From NCBI GenBank assembly GCA_022822185.1, contig JAJECE010000112.1, positions 1 to 64,000 of the forward strand: a stretch of 64,000 nucleotides of DNA, written 5' to 3'. The stretch is from Rhodothermales bacterium. Its GTDB lineage: Bacteria > Bacteroidota > Rhodothermia > Rhodothermales > Bin80. The position numbers and the translations under genes are program-made. Below the pieces are notes generated by a model. It did no database searches. It had not been told where the DNA came from and worked only from the letters and a program-made list of their open reading frames with translations. Below are positions 27,992-37,996 of this stretch, piece after piece. The first letter of the stretch is position 1. The number at the start of each line of letters is the position of its first letter.

Positions 27992-29194
27992 TCAGTCGCG
28001 CGTTGTAATACGTATAATGCCGGCAGCAGCAGTTTCGGTTGAACTGGTCGCCGCATAAAGCTGCAAATCCAATCCCCATGAAAACTGCCGGACAGATTGC
28101 TCAAAAACTCCAGGATATAATACCTGACCCGTCCCTTCGGAATCCACCACAATCACGGGATCGGTCGCATCTGTCCCAACGAACAATTGCCCGGCTGCAG
28201 AAAACTCCAAGGCATATGCCGTTGCACCATTAAAGGTGGTAACATCGAAAAACATCTCAGGTTCCCGAAGGATATGATTAGAGTCCATTCCGAAACGCCA
28301 TACCCCGCTTAGATCCCCCTGCGTTCCCGCCACATAGAGGTGGTCACCAAACAAGGCAATGTCTCGAACATCTGCCTCAAACGCATAGCTGTTGATGTCT
28401 CCGGCCGGCGTGACACTGTAAATTTCCGTGTTATCCCCCGCGGCCCATATTCCTCCATCAGGGTCAATCGTGAGGGTATTTAACCGGACCGTACTGGCGG
28501 GAATGACCGCGAATACTTCCGGGCTTGCCCCGCTTCCTGCAAACCGGAATATCGCCCGCACAGATCGGACCGCGTACAGATAATCGTCTGGCCCAAACTC
28601 CATGTCGACCCAGACGAAGGTGGATGGGGTAATATAATCGCTCCGCTCTCCCTCAGCAGAGATACGGACAATCCCGACCGGAAGACTAAACGCCAGCAGA
28701 GATACATACAGATTCCCCGCCGGATCCGTCGTAATGCCAAAGACATCCTCAAAATCTTTCACCTCGCCAAATTCAACAAATGGCGGGTCAAGCCCATAGG
28801 ACACACGATTACTGAAATTCTCCGCCCCGATCACCACCGCCCGAATCTCCAGCTCTGGATCGGGAGTATTCGGAGCGGCAACCTGGAGCTGCGTGCCCGA
28901 GGCCTCCACCACATCCGCCCGGGCATCCCCGAAATAGACCAGATTGTCCGTGGCCTCATTGGAAAAATTCTGCCCCGTGAGCGTCACGATATCCACCCCG
29001 GCCAAGGCCCGCCCCTCCGGCGCGACCGACTCAATGACCGGATCCGGCAAACTGCCGCGATCCGGATCATAAATACTCGGTGCAGTGCCAGAGTCGCAAC
29101 CCAAAAGCAGCACGAAGCACACCGGCAGTGCTAAAATCAGCGGGGACCAACGCCCCGCCCTATAGCGATAATCGTATAGCAAGACGTTGTACAT
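27992..29194 (-). CDS. IPT/TIG-domain lipoprotein with beta-propeller-like C-terminus
   Basis: About 400 residues. The N-terminus has a hydrophobic signal ending in the lipobox VLLLGC, so the protein is anchored to a membrane. Residues about 55-140 form one IPT/TIG (Ig-like) domain: 'PVIESVAPEGRALAGVDIVTLTGQNF' and 'YFGDARADVVEASGTQLQVAAP'. The rest shows repeated 'GITTDPAGNLYVS', 'LTIDPDGGIWAAGD' and 'ALEFSAAGQLFVGTD' strands typical of NHL/SMP-30-like propellers. The ORF opens with TTG at 29209; ATG at 29194 is preferred. It overlaps the end of the PorV/PorQ gene by about 35 bases and is the last gene of a four-gene outer-membrane operon. Confidence 0.82.
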   Translation of the reverse strand: MYNVLLYDYRYRAGRWSPLILALPVCFVLLLGCDSGTAPSIYDPDRGSLPDPVIESVAPEGRALAGVDIVTLTGQNFSNEATDNLVYFGDARADVVEASGTQLQVAAPNTPDPELEIRAVVIGAENFSNRVSYGLDPPFVEFGEVKDFEDVFGITTDPAGNLYVSLLAFSLPVGIVRISAEGERSDYITPSTFVWVDMEFGPDDYLYAVRSVRAIFRFAGSGASPEVFAVIPASTVRLNTLTIDPDGGIWAAGDNTEIYSVTPAGDINSYAFEADVRDIALFGDHLYVAGTQGDLSGVWRFGMDSNHILREPEMFFDVTTFNGATAYALEFSAAGQLFVGTDATDPVIVVDSEGTGQVLYPGVFEQSVRQFSWGLDLQLYAATSSTETAAAGIIRITTRD

Positions 29195-30164
29195 TTGATA
29201 AAATTCCAAAATCAGTATAGGAATAGTCTGCCCCGAACCCGAACCGCCGGAGAGACTGCTTCAACCCTAAGCCCACACTAAATCCCTGTTCATCCGTTGG
29301 AAACGCATACCCTGCCCTGAGAATAAAGGTGTTCAGAAAAACATATTCCATCCCGGCCTTGATCTGCTCCGAAAAATCACGCGGGTTCGCCGCATCCACC
29401 GAGAGTAATAACTGGTGCATATTGGATCCCTGCATGATCACATCCATCATATCCATGGAAACCCCGATATTGAGTGTCAAAGGCAATGCAACACTCTCTT
29501 CGCTGAACGTAATCTCCGGGGCAAAATTGCGGGCACTGACCGCAAAATTCAAACTCCGAAATCCCGTTTTATACAGCACCCCAAAATCATAGGCCAATAC
29601 CCCCTCCTCCACCTTCTCACGCGTGTACTCTCCCGCATCATCAATGGCAGACACCGAGTTTGCCAGATACTGGTTTGCCCACTTGATGTGCCCGCCCACC
29701 GAGAAGCGGTCCGAGAACTTCCGCGCATACCCCACACCAAAACTCCATGCCGATGGCGAGAAATTCCCGACATCCAGAAATCCCTGCTCATTATCAAAAC
29801 GGATCGTTTCCTCCAGCTCCCCATAATCCACCATCACAAATGAAAAGCCGAGTACCCCCAGACGACCGCTGCCCGGACGGAAAGAGAGACTTCCCATTGA
29901 GTAATTGATCTCCGCAATCCACTGCATCTGCCCAAGAGCTACATCTAGATTACTCTCCTGCCAGGCCATTCCGCTCGGATTGTAGAAGAGCGAGGCAGAT
30001 CCATGGTCAATCGCCGTAAGCGCGTCTCCAAGCGCTGCGGCGCGGGGACTCACCGACACCGACAAAAATTTCATGGTAGTCTGCGCAAGCTTTTCCTGCT
30101 GTGCAGACACAGGCAGTGCCGTCAAAAGAGGCATGAGAATCAATATGGCAGCCCAGCGCTTCAT
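29160..30164 (-). CDS. PorV/PorQ-family outer membrane protein
   Basis: 334 residues with a signal peptide (ending LPVSAQ) followed by the family hallmark 'MKFLSVSVSPRAAALGDALTAI' and 'ASLFYNPSGMAWQ'. The remainder is an alternating beta-barrel pattern ('LDVALGQMQWIAEINYSMGSL', 'GVGYARKFSDRFSVGGHIKWA') and ends in an aromatic-flanked strand. PorV-family proteins are outer-membrane barrels that shuttle or hold type IX substrates. Here it lies in an operon between a T9SS-sorted protein and an IPT/TIG lipoprotein, which suggests a dedicated export or surface-attachment role (inference). The gap to the upstream gene is only 6 bases. Confidence 0.88.
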   Translation of the reverse strand: MKRWAAILILMPLLTALPVSAQQEKLAQTTMKFLSVSVSPRAAALGDALTAIDHGSASLFYNPSGMAWQESNLDVALGQMQWIAEINYSMGSLSFRPGSGRLGVLGFSFVMVDYGELEETIRFDNEQGFLDVGNFSPSAWSFGVGYARKFSDRFSVGGHIKWANQYLANSVSAIDDAGEYTREKVEEGVLAYDFGVLYKTGFRSLNFAVSARNFAPEITFSEESVALPLTLNIGVSMDMMDVIMQGSNMHQLLLSVDAANPRDFSEQIKAGMEYVFLNTFILRAGYAFPTDEQGFSVGLGLKQSLRRFGFGADYSYTDFGILSNVQRLAIRLSL

Positions 30165-30170
30165 AAGACC

Positions 30171-32294
30171 TTAGCGGATAATGACAAATTTCTTGATGAT
30201 CCTCTCCCCCGTATCCAGATCGGTGATGACGGCAATGTAAACACCGCTGGATACAACCTGACGGGATGAGGTGGTATGATCCCAGAACTCATCCCCACTC
30301 CCGTCGGTGTGCTCAATTTCATCCACGAGCTCGCCCAAATCTGTATAAATCGCAATCGTACAGCGGCCGGGGATATTAAAAAACGCCAACTTATCCGTTT
30401 GATCCGGGAACCGTACAAACGGGCTGGATCCAATATTGAACGGGTTCGGGACAATCCGGACATCCGACAGTGACTCGCCCGCCGGTCGTTTTAATCGAGT
30501 CGGAGTATAGGTCTGGGTGGCATACCGGGAACTTCGTAATTCCCGTCCCGGCGGAGTAAGCCCCGTGCCATCATTCTGGCTGGCATTCTGTACTGCAACC
30601 AGATAATAGTAATAGTCAATCCCGCGAATCGGCGTGGTATCATCAAAACTTGTGTCTCCACCTGAAGCCGTGTGAACCAGGGTGTAGGTGCTGTCAAAAC
30701 GGCCCTGTGCACGATAAACCTCCCAGCGATCCGGAACCGGTTCCGTGCTGTGCGGTGCCCAGGTCAACTGAATGCGATCCCCGCCCCCATTCACCTCAAA
30801 AATGCCCGGGGGGGCCGGAGCACGGGGAATCGCATACCCTGATTCGTAATTGGCAATCGCTCGCCGAAAGGTCTGGAATAATGAATCCCGCCCCGTAAAT
30901 ACCCACTCATTCTTGGTCATCGTATGGGACTGGCCATGAACATCCAACGTAATCAGGGTACTGTTATTCGCACCGGAGTCCTTATAGGCACGGCCAATCG
31001 CTGAATTCGCTTCCCGGCTCAGGCCGGATGCGCCCTCTGCGACGACAATTCGGACACTTTCCCCGGGTGCCAATGTGTAGGGACCGTACCCGTTCGCATT
31101 CGAAAATCCCCCTGGCGTACCCAGACTCGGGTCCCCCGTTGGATCCAGAAAGCCCGGAAGCCCCGAAGGCTCCACCACATCCGCATGACGCGGGGATTTA
31201 TGTCCCGCCGACATCACCGCATACTCAACCTCCATTTTCGTTGGATTGAAGGCATCATTCTGGGATGTGTAGGGGTCATCGGAGCCGATCCAGGAGGTTG
31301 TACTCGGCTGACTCGGATCATCGGTCTGATCCGAAGGCGAGGTATCTGCGTGCAGAGTGACAACACCTACAAACTGGGATGCACCCAATCGGCCTGTGGT
31401 GTCCGTAGGGGCTATGTTCAGGGCCGGCAGTGCATCCGGCAGAATCGGTCCGCCAATATTGTCATAGGTGCTGAAGGGGGGAAACTTGCCGTGCCATACA
31501 AACTGGGCCCGAAAATCTTCGCCGGGAGGATCCTCCTTTACGCCATCCCCCCGGGTATCCAACATGGCATTCAGCCCCCAGCTTGTACCGTTGCCGATCA
31601 CATACCGGGTTTCCTTGGCCACCGAAAGCCGCCACTGAAAAAAGAAGTACACCCCCTCCAGTGTCTGGTCGGGAAGTTCAATCTCGGAGTCATCATCGGT
31701 ATTCCCCGTATTTGTAAACGTGTACTCAAGGATATGATAGTTATCATGATACTCCTGGGTAAACTGGAGGATTTTTCGCTCCATTGTGATCCCCAAAAGG
31801 GTATTAGCCTCGTTCACAATCATCACATCCGCGGTAATGGACGGATCACTGTATTCGGTGACCATGGCGGCCTCCGGCTCGGTAATGGCCCCGTCCACTA
31901 ACACCGCCGTTGGAGGCAGGCGGCTGATCAGTTCAAAGCGGATCGGGAAAAACTCTCCGCCGCCGGATACGCGCGGCCCGACATGCACCACCCGATAGGG
32001 ATAATTCGTTCCGAGATTATCCGTTACATTCACGGCACCGATCCACAGTGCTTTGGCCGCCTGCATATCTGTAAACCGATAAATTCCCGGCCAGCGAAGT
32101 CCATCCTGCTGTTCCCCCACAAAGCCGCATACCTCACACTCACTCCCCACTTCCGAGTACCAGTTATGCATGGAGCCTGCTGACAGCCATTTATTGATAA
32201 ACTGCGCCTGAACAGGAAAACCGGAAACGGAGAACATGAGGAAGATCCACAGCGCAAAGCACCGGAAAAGACATGTTGTGATGGATTGCGTCAT
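30171..32294 (-). CDS. large secreted protein with FnIII domain and FlgD/T9SS-like C-terminus
   Basis: 707 residues. Signal peptide up to about residue 31 (FPVQAQ). Most of the protein has no recognised catalytic motif. About residues 515-610 look like a fibronectin type III domain ('APAPPGIFEVNGGGDRIQLTW' to 'DYYYYLVAVQNAS'). The last 90 residues contain 'RIVPNPFNIGSSPFVRF' and end in 'GERIIKKFVIIR', the usual FlgD-Ig/T9SS-like terminal module. It starts 3 bases after the TonB receptor gene and ends 6 bases before the PorV/PorQ gene, so it is co-transcribed with both. It is probably exposed on the surface together with the receptor, in the position where a SusD-like lipoprotein is usual; it is not SusD by sequence. 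Confidence 0.82.
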   Translation of the reverse strand: MTQSITTCLFRCFALWIFLMFSVSGFPVQAQFINKWLSAGSMHNWYSEVGSECEVCGFVGEQQDGLRWPGIYRFTDMQAAKALWIGAVNVTDNLGTNYPYRVVHVGPRVSGGGEFFPIRFELISRLPPTAVLVDGAITEPEAAMVTEYSDPSITADVMIVNEANTLLGITMERKILQFTQEYHDNYHILEYTFTNTGNTDDDSEIELPDQTLEGVYFFFQWRLSVAKETRYVIGNGTSWGLNAMLDTRGDGVKEDPPGEDFRAQFVWHGKFPPFSTYDNIGGPILPDALPALNIAPTDTTGRLGASQFVGVVTLHADTSPSDQTDDPSQPSTTSWIGSDDPYTSQNDAFNPTKMEVEYAVMSAGHKSPRHADVVEPSGLPGFLDPTGDPSLGTPGGFSNANGYGPYTLAPGESVRIVVAEGASGLSREANSAIGRAYKDSGANNSTLITLDVHGQSHTMTKNEWVFTGRDSLFQTFRRAIANYESGYAIPRAPAPPGIFEVNGGGDRIQLTWAPHSTEPVPDRWEVYRAQGRFDSTYTLVHTASGGDTSFDDTTPIRGIDYYYYLVAVQNASQNDGTGLTPPGRELRSSRYATQTYTPTRLKRPAGESLSDVRIVPNPFNIGSSPFVRFPDQTDKLAFFNIPGRCTIAIYTDLGELVDEIEHTDGSGDEFWDHTTSSRQVVSSGVYIAVITDLDTGERIIKKFVIIR

Positions 32295-32297
32295 GAT

Positions 32298-35200
32298 CTA
32301 AAAGGACAACCGGATGCCCCAGAAAATATCCCTCGGATTCAGGAAAGTGAGAAAGCTTTGATTGGGCATATCAATATATGCTTTGTCCTCCAGCACCTGA
32401 TCAACCACACCGGAATCGGCTGCCCCCCAGGTCTCGTTGCGATAAACCAGATACTGCCGAGTCTCATATTCCCAATAAATGACCCCCTCATTGGGAGCAG
32501 TCACACTCTCCCGTGTCGGAATGCGAAGCATTGGCTGATAAGCCACCGAGTATTTGCGGTAGGCACCAATCTTGTCATCACCCGGAATATTGGTCTGATA
32601 ATCCTCCGACTCGGGGAGATGCAAAGATCGCAGATAGGACAACTGATCGTTCCCGTCAATGAACCCGTTAAAGGAAAGCCTGCGGGTATTCAACACATTG
32701 AAGATATCCACAAATAACTGTGCACGCCTGCCTGCAACAACGATATTTTTGGTGAAACGCAGGTTTGCATTCCAATAGTCCAGAAACGAAACATTGTTGA
32801 TGACACCGGGGACGGCACCGCCGCCGGTCCAGGTGAATTTTGCTCCCTGCTGCCAGTTACCGATCACACTGATTCGCCAGTCTCCCAGAATCGCATAGGA
32901 CCCAATGCGCGGCCCAAAGTCGGCTGGAGTCAGAAAGTCCAGATTCAGCCGGGCATAGGGACGGGGCTGCGGTCTGGAGGAGGCACGGCGCCGCTCCGCA
33001 TCACTTTCCGCAAATTCTCTCTGTGCAGTGGGGTTCTCAAAATTCCGGCGAAGACTGAAATACCCCGACGTAAATACCATATAGGTATAGTTCACAAAGC
33101 CTTGAATCCAGCGGCCCCGATTCCGGGATAACGTAAATTCAAAGCCCCGAATATCTTCAAATGAGTTCGGCTCAGAGATCGTATAATTCACCTGCCCGTC
33201 CCGGCTGATATATTCGGTCAGATAGGGTTGCAGAGAAACATCCTTGTAGTAACCGGCCATTCGAATCAGCAGTTGGTCAAAAAGTGACTGTTCATAGCCA
33301 AGTTCGTAGGCAACGGTCTTCGGCAGGGGATTATTGGGATCGGCAACGCGGCTGATCTGCCCGGTTTCGGTAAATTCCCGTAACAGAAATAAATTGTTCG
33401 GATCCGGAAGCGAGCGGAAGTGTCCGTAATTGAAGTAAAGTTTGCTGTATTCTGTGATCGGGAACGAGACCCCCATCCGCGGACTCAGGGCAAAGATGTG
33501 GCGCGTCGGCTCCTGCGTTAAGAGCGTGTCAATGCCTGGAGCAAACCGCGCACTGAACGCGGCATTGAATGGCTCAAACTCGTACCAGTCCCCCCCTGCA
33601 TTAAAGTAATCCAGCCGAAGTCCCAGATTCGCAATCATACCCGAGAATTCAAGCTTACCCTGCGCATAGGCGGCTCCGCGCACCGGTGTGCGGTCCCACC
33701 GGGAATGCGAGTTGCTGCTTGGCAGGAATGCATCATAACGCCCGTAGTTCACTTTCGAATCCGAGAGATTATACTCAACCCCGGTTTTGATCTGCAGGAA
33801 GCGGTTCAATTGACTGGTGAGATCCCCCTTGATATTGTAGGCCGTGACGATACTGGTATCCCGGGCATTACTCATGCCTACGCCGGTACGCATACCGTCT
33901 ACTCCAAAGGTAGGCCTTGGCTGGAACCCGAATGGTGCCTCGTCAAATCCCACTCCCCCGAACTGCACTACAGGCGATTCATCCCGCAGCCGCCCTGGAT
34001 TTGTATCATATTTTGAGCGGAAAATGTTAACACGAACCTCATAGAATGTAGAGTTACTGAGGGTATGCGTGAGTTTCAACCCACTCATTGAGTTATTGAC
34101 CTCCGTGGGGGTCCAGTAGTCGGTTGAGTAAATTCTGGCATCAATAAAACTGACACGGCTCAACTGGCCGGCAATACTGGCAGGGGACCGGAAAATCCCC
34201 GGCTGCCCGGCCCGACTGGTTGAGGTACCTGTGATACGCCCCCTTAACTGCTCAAATGTAACCTTCATTCCCGGAATTACATCCGCAGTCACCTTCACAT
34301 GTCCGGACCATTCCTGATAGCGATCCGAGTTCAATGGAATCAGGTACATGCTCTGATCTGCCCGAAATGAGGCATAAAAACGAAGTCCTGCCCAACTCTG
34401 ACCGAGATAAGGAACCGGTCCGCCAAAGCCAACATCAACGTTATAGTCAGGCTTAACCACCTCCATCGCTTTACGGTGCTGCCACAGGAATGCCTGTTGC
34501 AGTGCCTCAGGAGTCATATCATTGGCAGGATCATCATCTTTCAGCCGTTCCTCGGCAATCGCAATCCATCCTTCAAACCGCGGATACTGGCCCTGGGTGA
34601 ATTCATCCCATCCTCCGGCTTCCGTACCGGCCCACGCAACATCCGAGTCGATGAATGGACGAATCCAGTAGGAATCAGGGTCATCCGCACGAGGTCCAAA
34701 ATGTTTCTGTGCCGGGGCACTGTAACGAAAGATCGCATTCCCCGAATAGCGGTTCCGGTCTCCCTCTTTGGTCACCACATTCACGACACCTGAACGTACA
34801 TTCCCATACTCTGCATTGAAGCCGCCCGTCTGAACCTGCACTTCTTCCACAGAGGACAGACTGATACTGGTGTAGGGGGCATTGTTCCGCTCATCTCTTA
34901 AGGTCAGGCCATTGACCATAAAGGAGAGTTCATCGGAACCACTTCCACGCACGGAAAGCCCCTGAATCCCTGCCTGCAGACCAACGACGCTGTTCACGCT
35001 CGAGACCGGTAACGCCTCAATCTGATCAGAACTGACATTCAATTGGCTGTTGGACACATCCGCCTGCACAACCGGCAGTTCCGCCGTCACGACCATCTCT
35101 TCCAGCCCCACTGCATCCTCCATCAATTGAAAATTGACGGTCGTAGTCTGTTCAATATTGACTCGAACCCCCTCAACAACTTGACTGGTGAAGCCAATAA

Positions 35201-35423
35201 ATGATGAGCGGATCGTATACGTGCCGGGGGATACGTTCAGGATGGTATAGTATCCATCCAGATCCGAGGTTGCCCCCTGCAGAGTCGAGGGGATAAAGAT
35301 ATTCACTCCGGGAAGCCCCTCCCCGGACTCGTCGGTTATCTGGCCCGCAATCTTGCCGGACTGGGCAAAAACGTTTCCAGCCGACCAAACGACGATCAAA
35401 CCCAACGTATACAGAATGCGCAT
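32298..35423 (-). CDS. TonB-dependent receptor with carboxypeptidase-like N-terminal domain
   Basis: About 1,041 residues. Signal peptide MRILYTLGLIVVWSAGNVFAQ, then a carboxypeptidase-regulatory-like domain ('IAGQITDESGEGLPGVNIFIP' type, ending about residue 115), a plug domain ('VVTAELPVVQADVSN', 'LSVRGSGSDELSFMVNGL', 'VQTGGFNAEYGNVRSGVVNVVT') and a large C-terminal beta-barrel ending in 'IFWGIRLSF', with the terminal Phe expected for barrel insertion. This is the layout of Bacteroidota/Rhodothermota TonB receptors that import large ligands across the outer membrane with TonB-ExbBD energy. It is the first gene of the operon; no SusD-like gene accompanies it. ATGs at 35423 and 35432 are both possible starts. 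Confidence 0.92.
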   Translation of the reverse strand: MRILYTLGLIVVWSAGNVFAQSGKIAGQITDESGEGLPGVNIFIPSTLQGATSDLDGYYTILNVSPGTYTIRSSFIGFTSQVVEGVRVNIEQTTTVNFQLMEDAVGLEEMVVTAELPVVQADVSNSQLNVSSDQIEALPVSSVNSVVGLQAGIQGLSVRGSGSDELSFMVNGLTLRDERNNAPYTSISLSSVEEVQVQTGGFNAEYGNVRSGVVNVVTKEGDRNRYSGNAIFRYSAPAQKHFGPRADDPDSYWIRPFIDSDVAWAGTEAGGWDEFTQGQYPRFEGWIAIAEERLKDDDPANDMTPEALQQAFLWQHRKAMEVVKPDYNVDVGFGGPVPYLGQSWAGLRFYASFRADQSMYLIPLNSDRYQEWSGHVKVTADVIPGMKVTFEQLRGRITGTSTSRAGQPGIFRSPASIAGQLSRVSFIDARIYSTDYWTPTEVNNSMSGLKLTHTLSNSTFYEVRVNIFRSKYDTNPGRLRDESPVVQFGGVGFDEAPFGFQPRPTFGVDGMRTGVGMSNARDTSIVTAYNIKGDLTSQLNRFLQIKTGVEYNLSDSKVNYGRYDAFLPSSNSHSRWDRTPVRGAAYAQGKLEFSGMIANLGLRLDYFNAGGDWYEFEPFNAAFSARFAPGIDTLLTQEPTRHIFALSPRMGVSFPITEYSKLYFNYGHFRSLPDPNNLFLLREFTETGQISRVADPNNPLPKTVAYELGYEQSLFDQLLIRMAGYYKDVSLQPYLTEYISRDGQVNYTISEPNSFEDIRGFEFTLSRNRGRWIQGFVNYTYMVFTSGYFSLRRNFENPTAQREFAESDAERRRASSRPQPRPYARLNLDFLTPADFGPRIGSYAILGDWRISVIGNWQQGAKFTWTGGGAVPGVINNVSFLDYWNANLRFTKNIVVAGRRAQLFVDIFNVLNTRRLSFNGFIDGNDQLSYLRSLHLPESEDYQTNIPGDDKIGAYRKYSVAYQPMLRIPTRESVTAPNEGVIYWEYETRQYLVYRNETWGAADSGVVDQVLEDKAYIDMPNQSFLTFLNPRDIFWGIRLSF

Positions 35424-36046
35424 CTCAAACATAGGCTGCTTCGCAGCATCAAAAAAACTACACACAGTACAGATCTGAATCAGCAGGCATGCTTCCCTCC
35501 GAAACCCGTGACGTTACAGAGTCAGCCTTTCCTGCCCGCAAAGCTCAGATCAAACCGTAATTTTTGTGTAATATAAACGCTTTTCCCCCTATTATCACAA
35601 ACTTTTCTCGAATTCACACAAACTTCACAATTTGGGCATTTCCCTGATCAGGGCGGGTCAGGTCAGGTTTTCCAGACAGGGGATCAGGGCTGCGGTGCAC
35701 GATTTTGAGAATTGTGTTGACAAATCCACCAATAGAAAATCGGGATCCATTCTGCGAATGGTCTCCTGTAATTACAGTGCACTCCCCCTGTCATCAGATG
35801 CGGAGGCAATCTGCCCCGCATGCATCATTTATGAATGTCAGGCAGATCTGCTCCAGACGAACTTGCACCTGTAAGATCAGCGCTCCGAAGCCGTCTTCGG
35901 GATTCGACGGACCAAATCTGTAGAAGGCAAAGCAACGCGTCAAGCCTCCTACACATTGACGGGCAATGCCCCACTTTCGCATACAACCTTATAACGAAAC
36001 CGGCAAACTGCCCCGGACTCCCCGGCCCAATTCCATTCGCCAAAAA
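35424..36046. other. 620-base intergenic region
   Basis: Lies between the TonB receptor operon and the SPFH gene. Its left half must contain the operon promoter; an A/T-rich patch near 35560-35630 is a candidate. The computed ORFs of 60-80 codons have no protein-like features and overlap on both strands. I see no RNA gene. Confidence 0.4.
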
Positions 36047-36886
36047 CTACTGACCACCCAGGATCAGAGGAAGCCCATCTCCACCACCGCCAACGATGAC
36101 CGTTTTGCTGTTCGGTGAATTCGCCAGTTGCTGCGTCGCCTCAATTCCCTTGAAGCGGAGGAATTGTGACGTGAGGCTTGCCGTGATAATCTGCTGATAG
36201 GCAGCTTCCCCTTCAGCCTCAATGCGCTTGCGCTCTGCTTCCAGGCGTTCTTTATCAATGGTGAACTCGTATCTCTCCGCCTCCTGTTCCTCTTTCAACT
36301 TATTTTCAATCGCCATCTTGATTTGCTCTGGAAGCCGTACATCCCGAATCAAAATCGCCTCAATGATTACATTTTCACTCTCTACACTCTCCTTCACCCT
36401 GGAAAAAATCTGATCCTGCAATTCCGTTCTCCGGCTGGAATAGAGCTCTTCGGGAGTAAACTGCCCAATCACCTCACGAACGACACTTCGAAGCTCCGGA
36501 CCGATGAGTTTCCGGAAATAATCAACCCCGTAGTCTATATGCAACACTGGAAGCGAATCCGAACTCGGACGCCAACGTACCGAAATATCCGTGCCGATTG
36601 ACAGCCCGTTTGAGGAGAGGGCCTCCATATTCTCAAGCCTCTCCTGCACGCGAACATCATATTTGATGACCGTGACCCACGGTGCATGGAGATGGATCCC
36701 CTCACCGTATACATCATCCCGATCCGTTCCTCCGAGGGGAGAATATCGGACACCCGCCTCACCGGAGACGAGTGTCGTGGTCATGCAACCGGCCGCCATT
36801 GCACCGATAACAAGGACGATTGCGGCGAGTATTGCTCCTCGCGTCAACAGGCGAGACATGTTCGGCATACTTGATCTGCTGTTCAT
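36047..36886 (-). CDS. prohibitin-like SPFH/band 7 protein
   Basis: 279 residues with an N-terminal membrane segment (about 15-35) that could also be read as a lipoprotein signal (AAGCM), followed by a band 7 domain: 'VRYSPLGGTDRDDVYGEGIHLHAPW', 'ISVRWRPS', 'IGPELRSVVREVIGQFTPEELY' and 'VIIEAILIRDVRLPEQIKMAIENKL', then a coiled coil rich in Glu/Lys/Arg ('EAERKRIEAEGEAAY') typical of prohibitins. Such proteins form ring scaffolds in the inner membrane that bind proteases such as FtsH or organise lipid domains. It stands alone, divergent from murB. Confidence 0.9.
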   Translation of the reverse strand: MNSRSSMPNMSRLLTRGAILAAIVLVIGAMAAGCMTTTLVSGEAGVRYSPLGGTDRDDVYGEGIHLHAPWVTVIKYDVRVQERLENMEALSSNGLSIGTDISVRWRPSSDSLPVLHIDYGVDYFRKLIGPELRSVVREVIGQFTPEELYSSRRTELQDQIFSRVKESVESENVIIEAILIRDVRLPEQIKMAIENKLKEEQEAERYEFTIDKERLEAERKRIEAEGEAAYQQIITASLTSQFLRFKGIEATQQLANSPNSKTVIVGGGGDGLPLILGGQ

Positions 36887-36979
36887 TTCTTATCCTTAAA
36901 GGAAGTCTGGTGATGTGTACGAAACCGCTTCAACGATTTACCCGATCACTTGTTCCACGGTTGATTTCGCCTTATTAAC

Positions 36980-37996
36980 ATGATACAAACGCTTAAAAAG
37001 CTAATTGGCACAGAGGCTGCGATTGAAGAGAACGTCCAGTTGGCTCCCTATACGACCATGCAGGTCGGGGGGCCGGCAGATTTTTTCATAAAAACCGCCA
37101 GTGCTTCTGCACTGGAGTGTGCGGTCAGGGCTGTCCGTGAACTGGAAGTCCCCTATTTTCTGCTGGGAAAGGGGGCCAATATTATTATTGGAGATGCCGG
37201 CTTCCGCGGTGTTGTGATCCATAATGTTGCCGGTCGAATCTGCGTTAACGGAAATCTGGTTACCGCAGAAAGCGGTGCAACCGTATATCCTGCACTTATT
37301 GAACTTGCTGCAGCACAGTCTCTCTCCGGCCTTGAGCACTACGTTGGAATTCCCTCCACCGTCGGCGGTGCGCTCTGGCAGAATCTCCATTTTCTCTCCC
37401 CTGCCCCGGCCCGTGAACGTACGATGTTCATTGAAGAGGTGCTGGACTATGCGGATCTTCTGACCGAGAAAAATGAATCCAAACGTGTCGGGGTTGATTA
37501 TTTTGAGTTCGGGTACGATAAATCCATTCTGCACTGGCGGGATGACATTGTGCTGAGCGCTACATTTCGGCTCCGGGAAACAGATAAGGCCGACATCTAC
37601 CGGATCATGAAGGAAAACCTCGCCTGGCGTGCATTACGGCATCCTGACCTGAAGACAGAGCCGAGCGTCGGATCCATCTTCAAAAAAATTCAGGGCATTG
37701 GAGCCGGGAGGCTCATTGACGAATGTGGCCTTAAGGGGGCTAGTTTTGGAGGCATGGTCGTCGCACACCGCCATGCCAACATTATTATTAATCACGCAGA
37801 CGGAACTGCAGCCGATCTCCAGGCACTTGTCGCCTATGTTCAAAAGGAGGTCGCCCGACAGACCGGGTACCATCTGGAAACGGAAATTGAATTTGTCGGC
37901 GACTTTGCTCCTCCGACCCGTGGACACCCCGTCTTTCTGCCCCGGCCCGAAGGTTTGATTACGGCTGAGGAATTAGCAGCGCGTCACGCACCATGA
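36980..37996 (+). CDS. murB: UDP-N-acetylmuramate dehydrogenase
   Basis: 338-residue FAD enzyme that reduces UDP-GlcNAc-enolpyruvate to UDP-MurNAc in peptidoglycan synthesis. FAD-binding part: 'APYTTMQVGGPADFF', 'LGKGANIIIGDAGF' and 'LEHYVGIPSTVGGALWQN'. Catalytic part: 'EPSVGSIFKKI' carrying the proton-donating Ser, followed by 'GAGRLIDECGLKG', and a C-terminal 'ETEIEFVGDF' with the Glu expected near the active site. The 'GIPSTVGGALWQNLHFLSP' loop differs from the usual GAYG-type loop but lies in a variable part. Its stop overlaps the first codon of ccmB, so cell-wall and cytochrome-maturation genes are transcribed together. Confidence 0.94.
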   Translation: MIQTLKKLIGTEAAIEENVQLAPYTTMQVGGPADFFIKTASASALECAVRAVRELEVPYFLLGKGANIIIGDAGFRGVVIHNVAGRICVNGNLVTAESGATVYPALIELAAAQSLSGLEHYVGIPSTVGGALWQNLHFLSPAPARERTMFIEEVLDYADLLTEKNESKRVGVDYFEFGYDKSILHWRDDIVLSATFRLRETDKADIYRIMKENLAWRALRHPDLKTEPSVGSIFKKIQGIGAGRLIDECGLKGASFGGMVVAHRHANIIINHADGTAADLQALVAYVQKEVARQTGYHLETEIEFVGDFAPPTRGHPVFLPRPEGLITAEELAARHAP

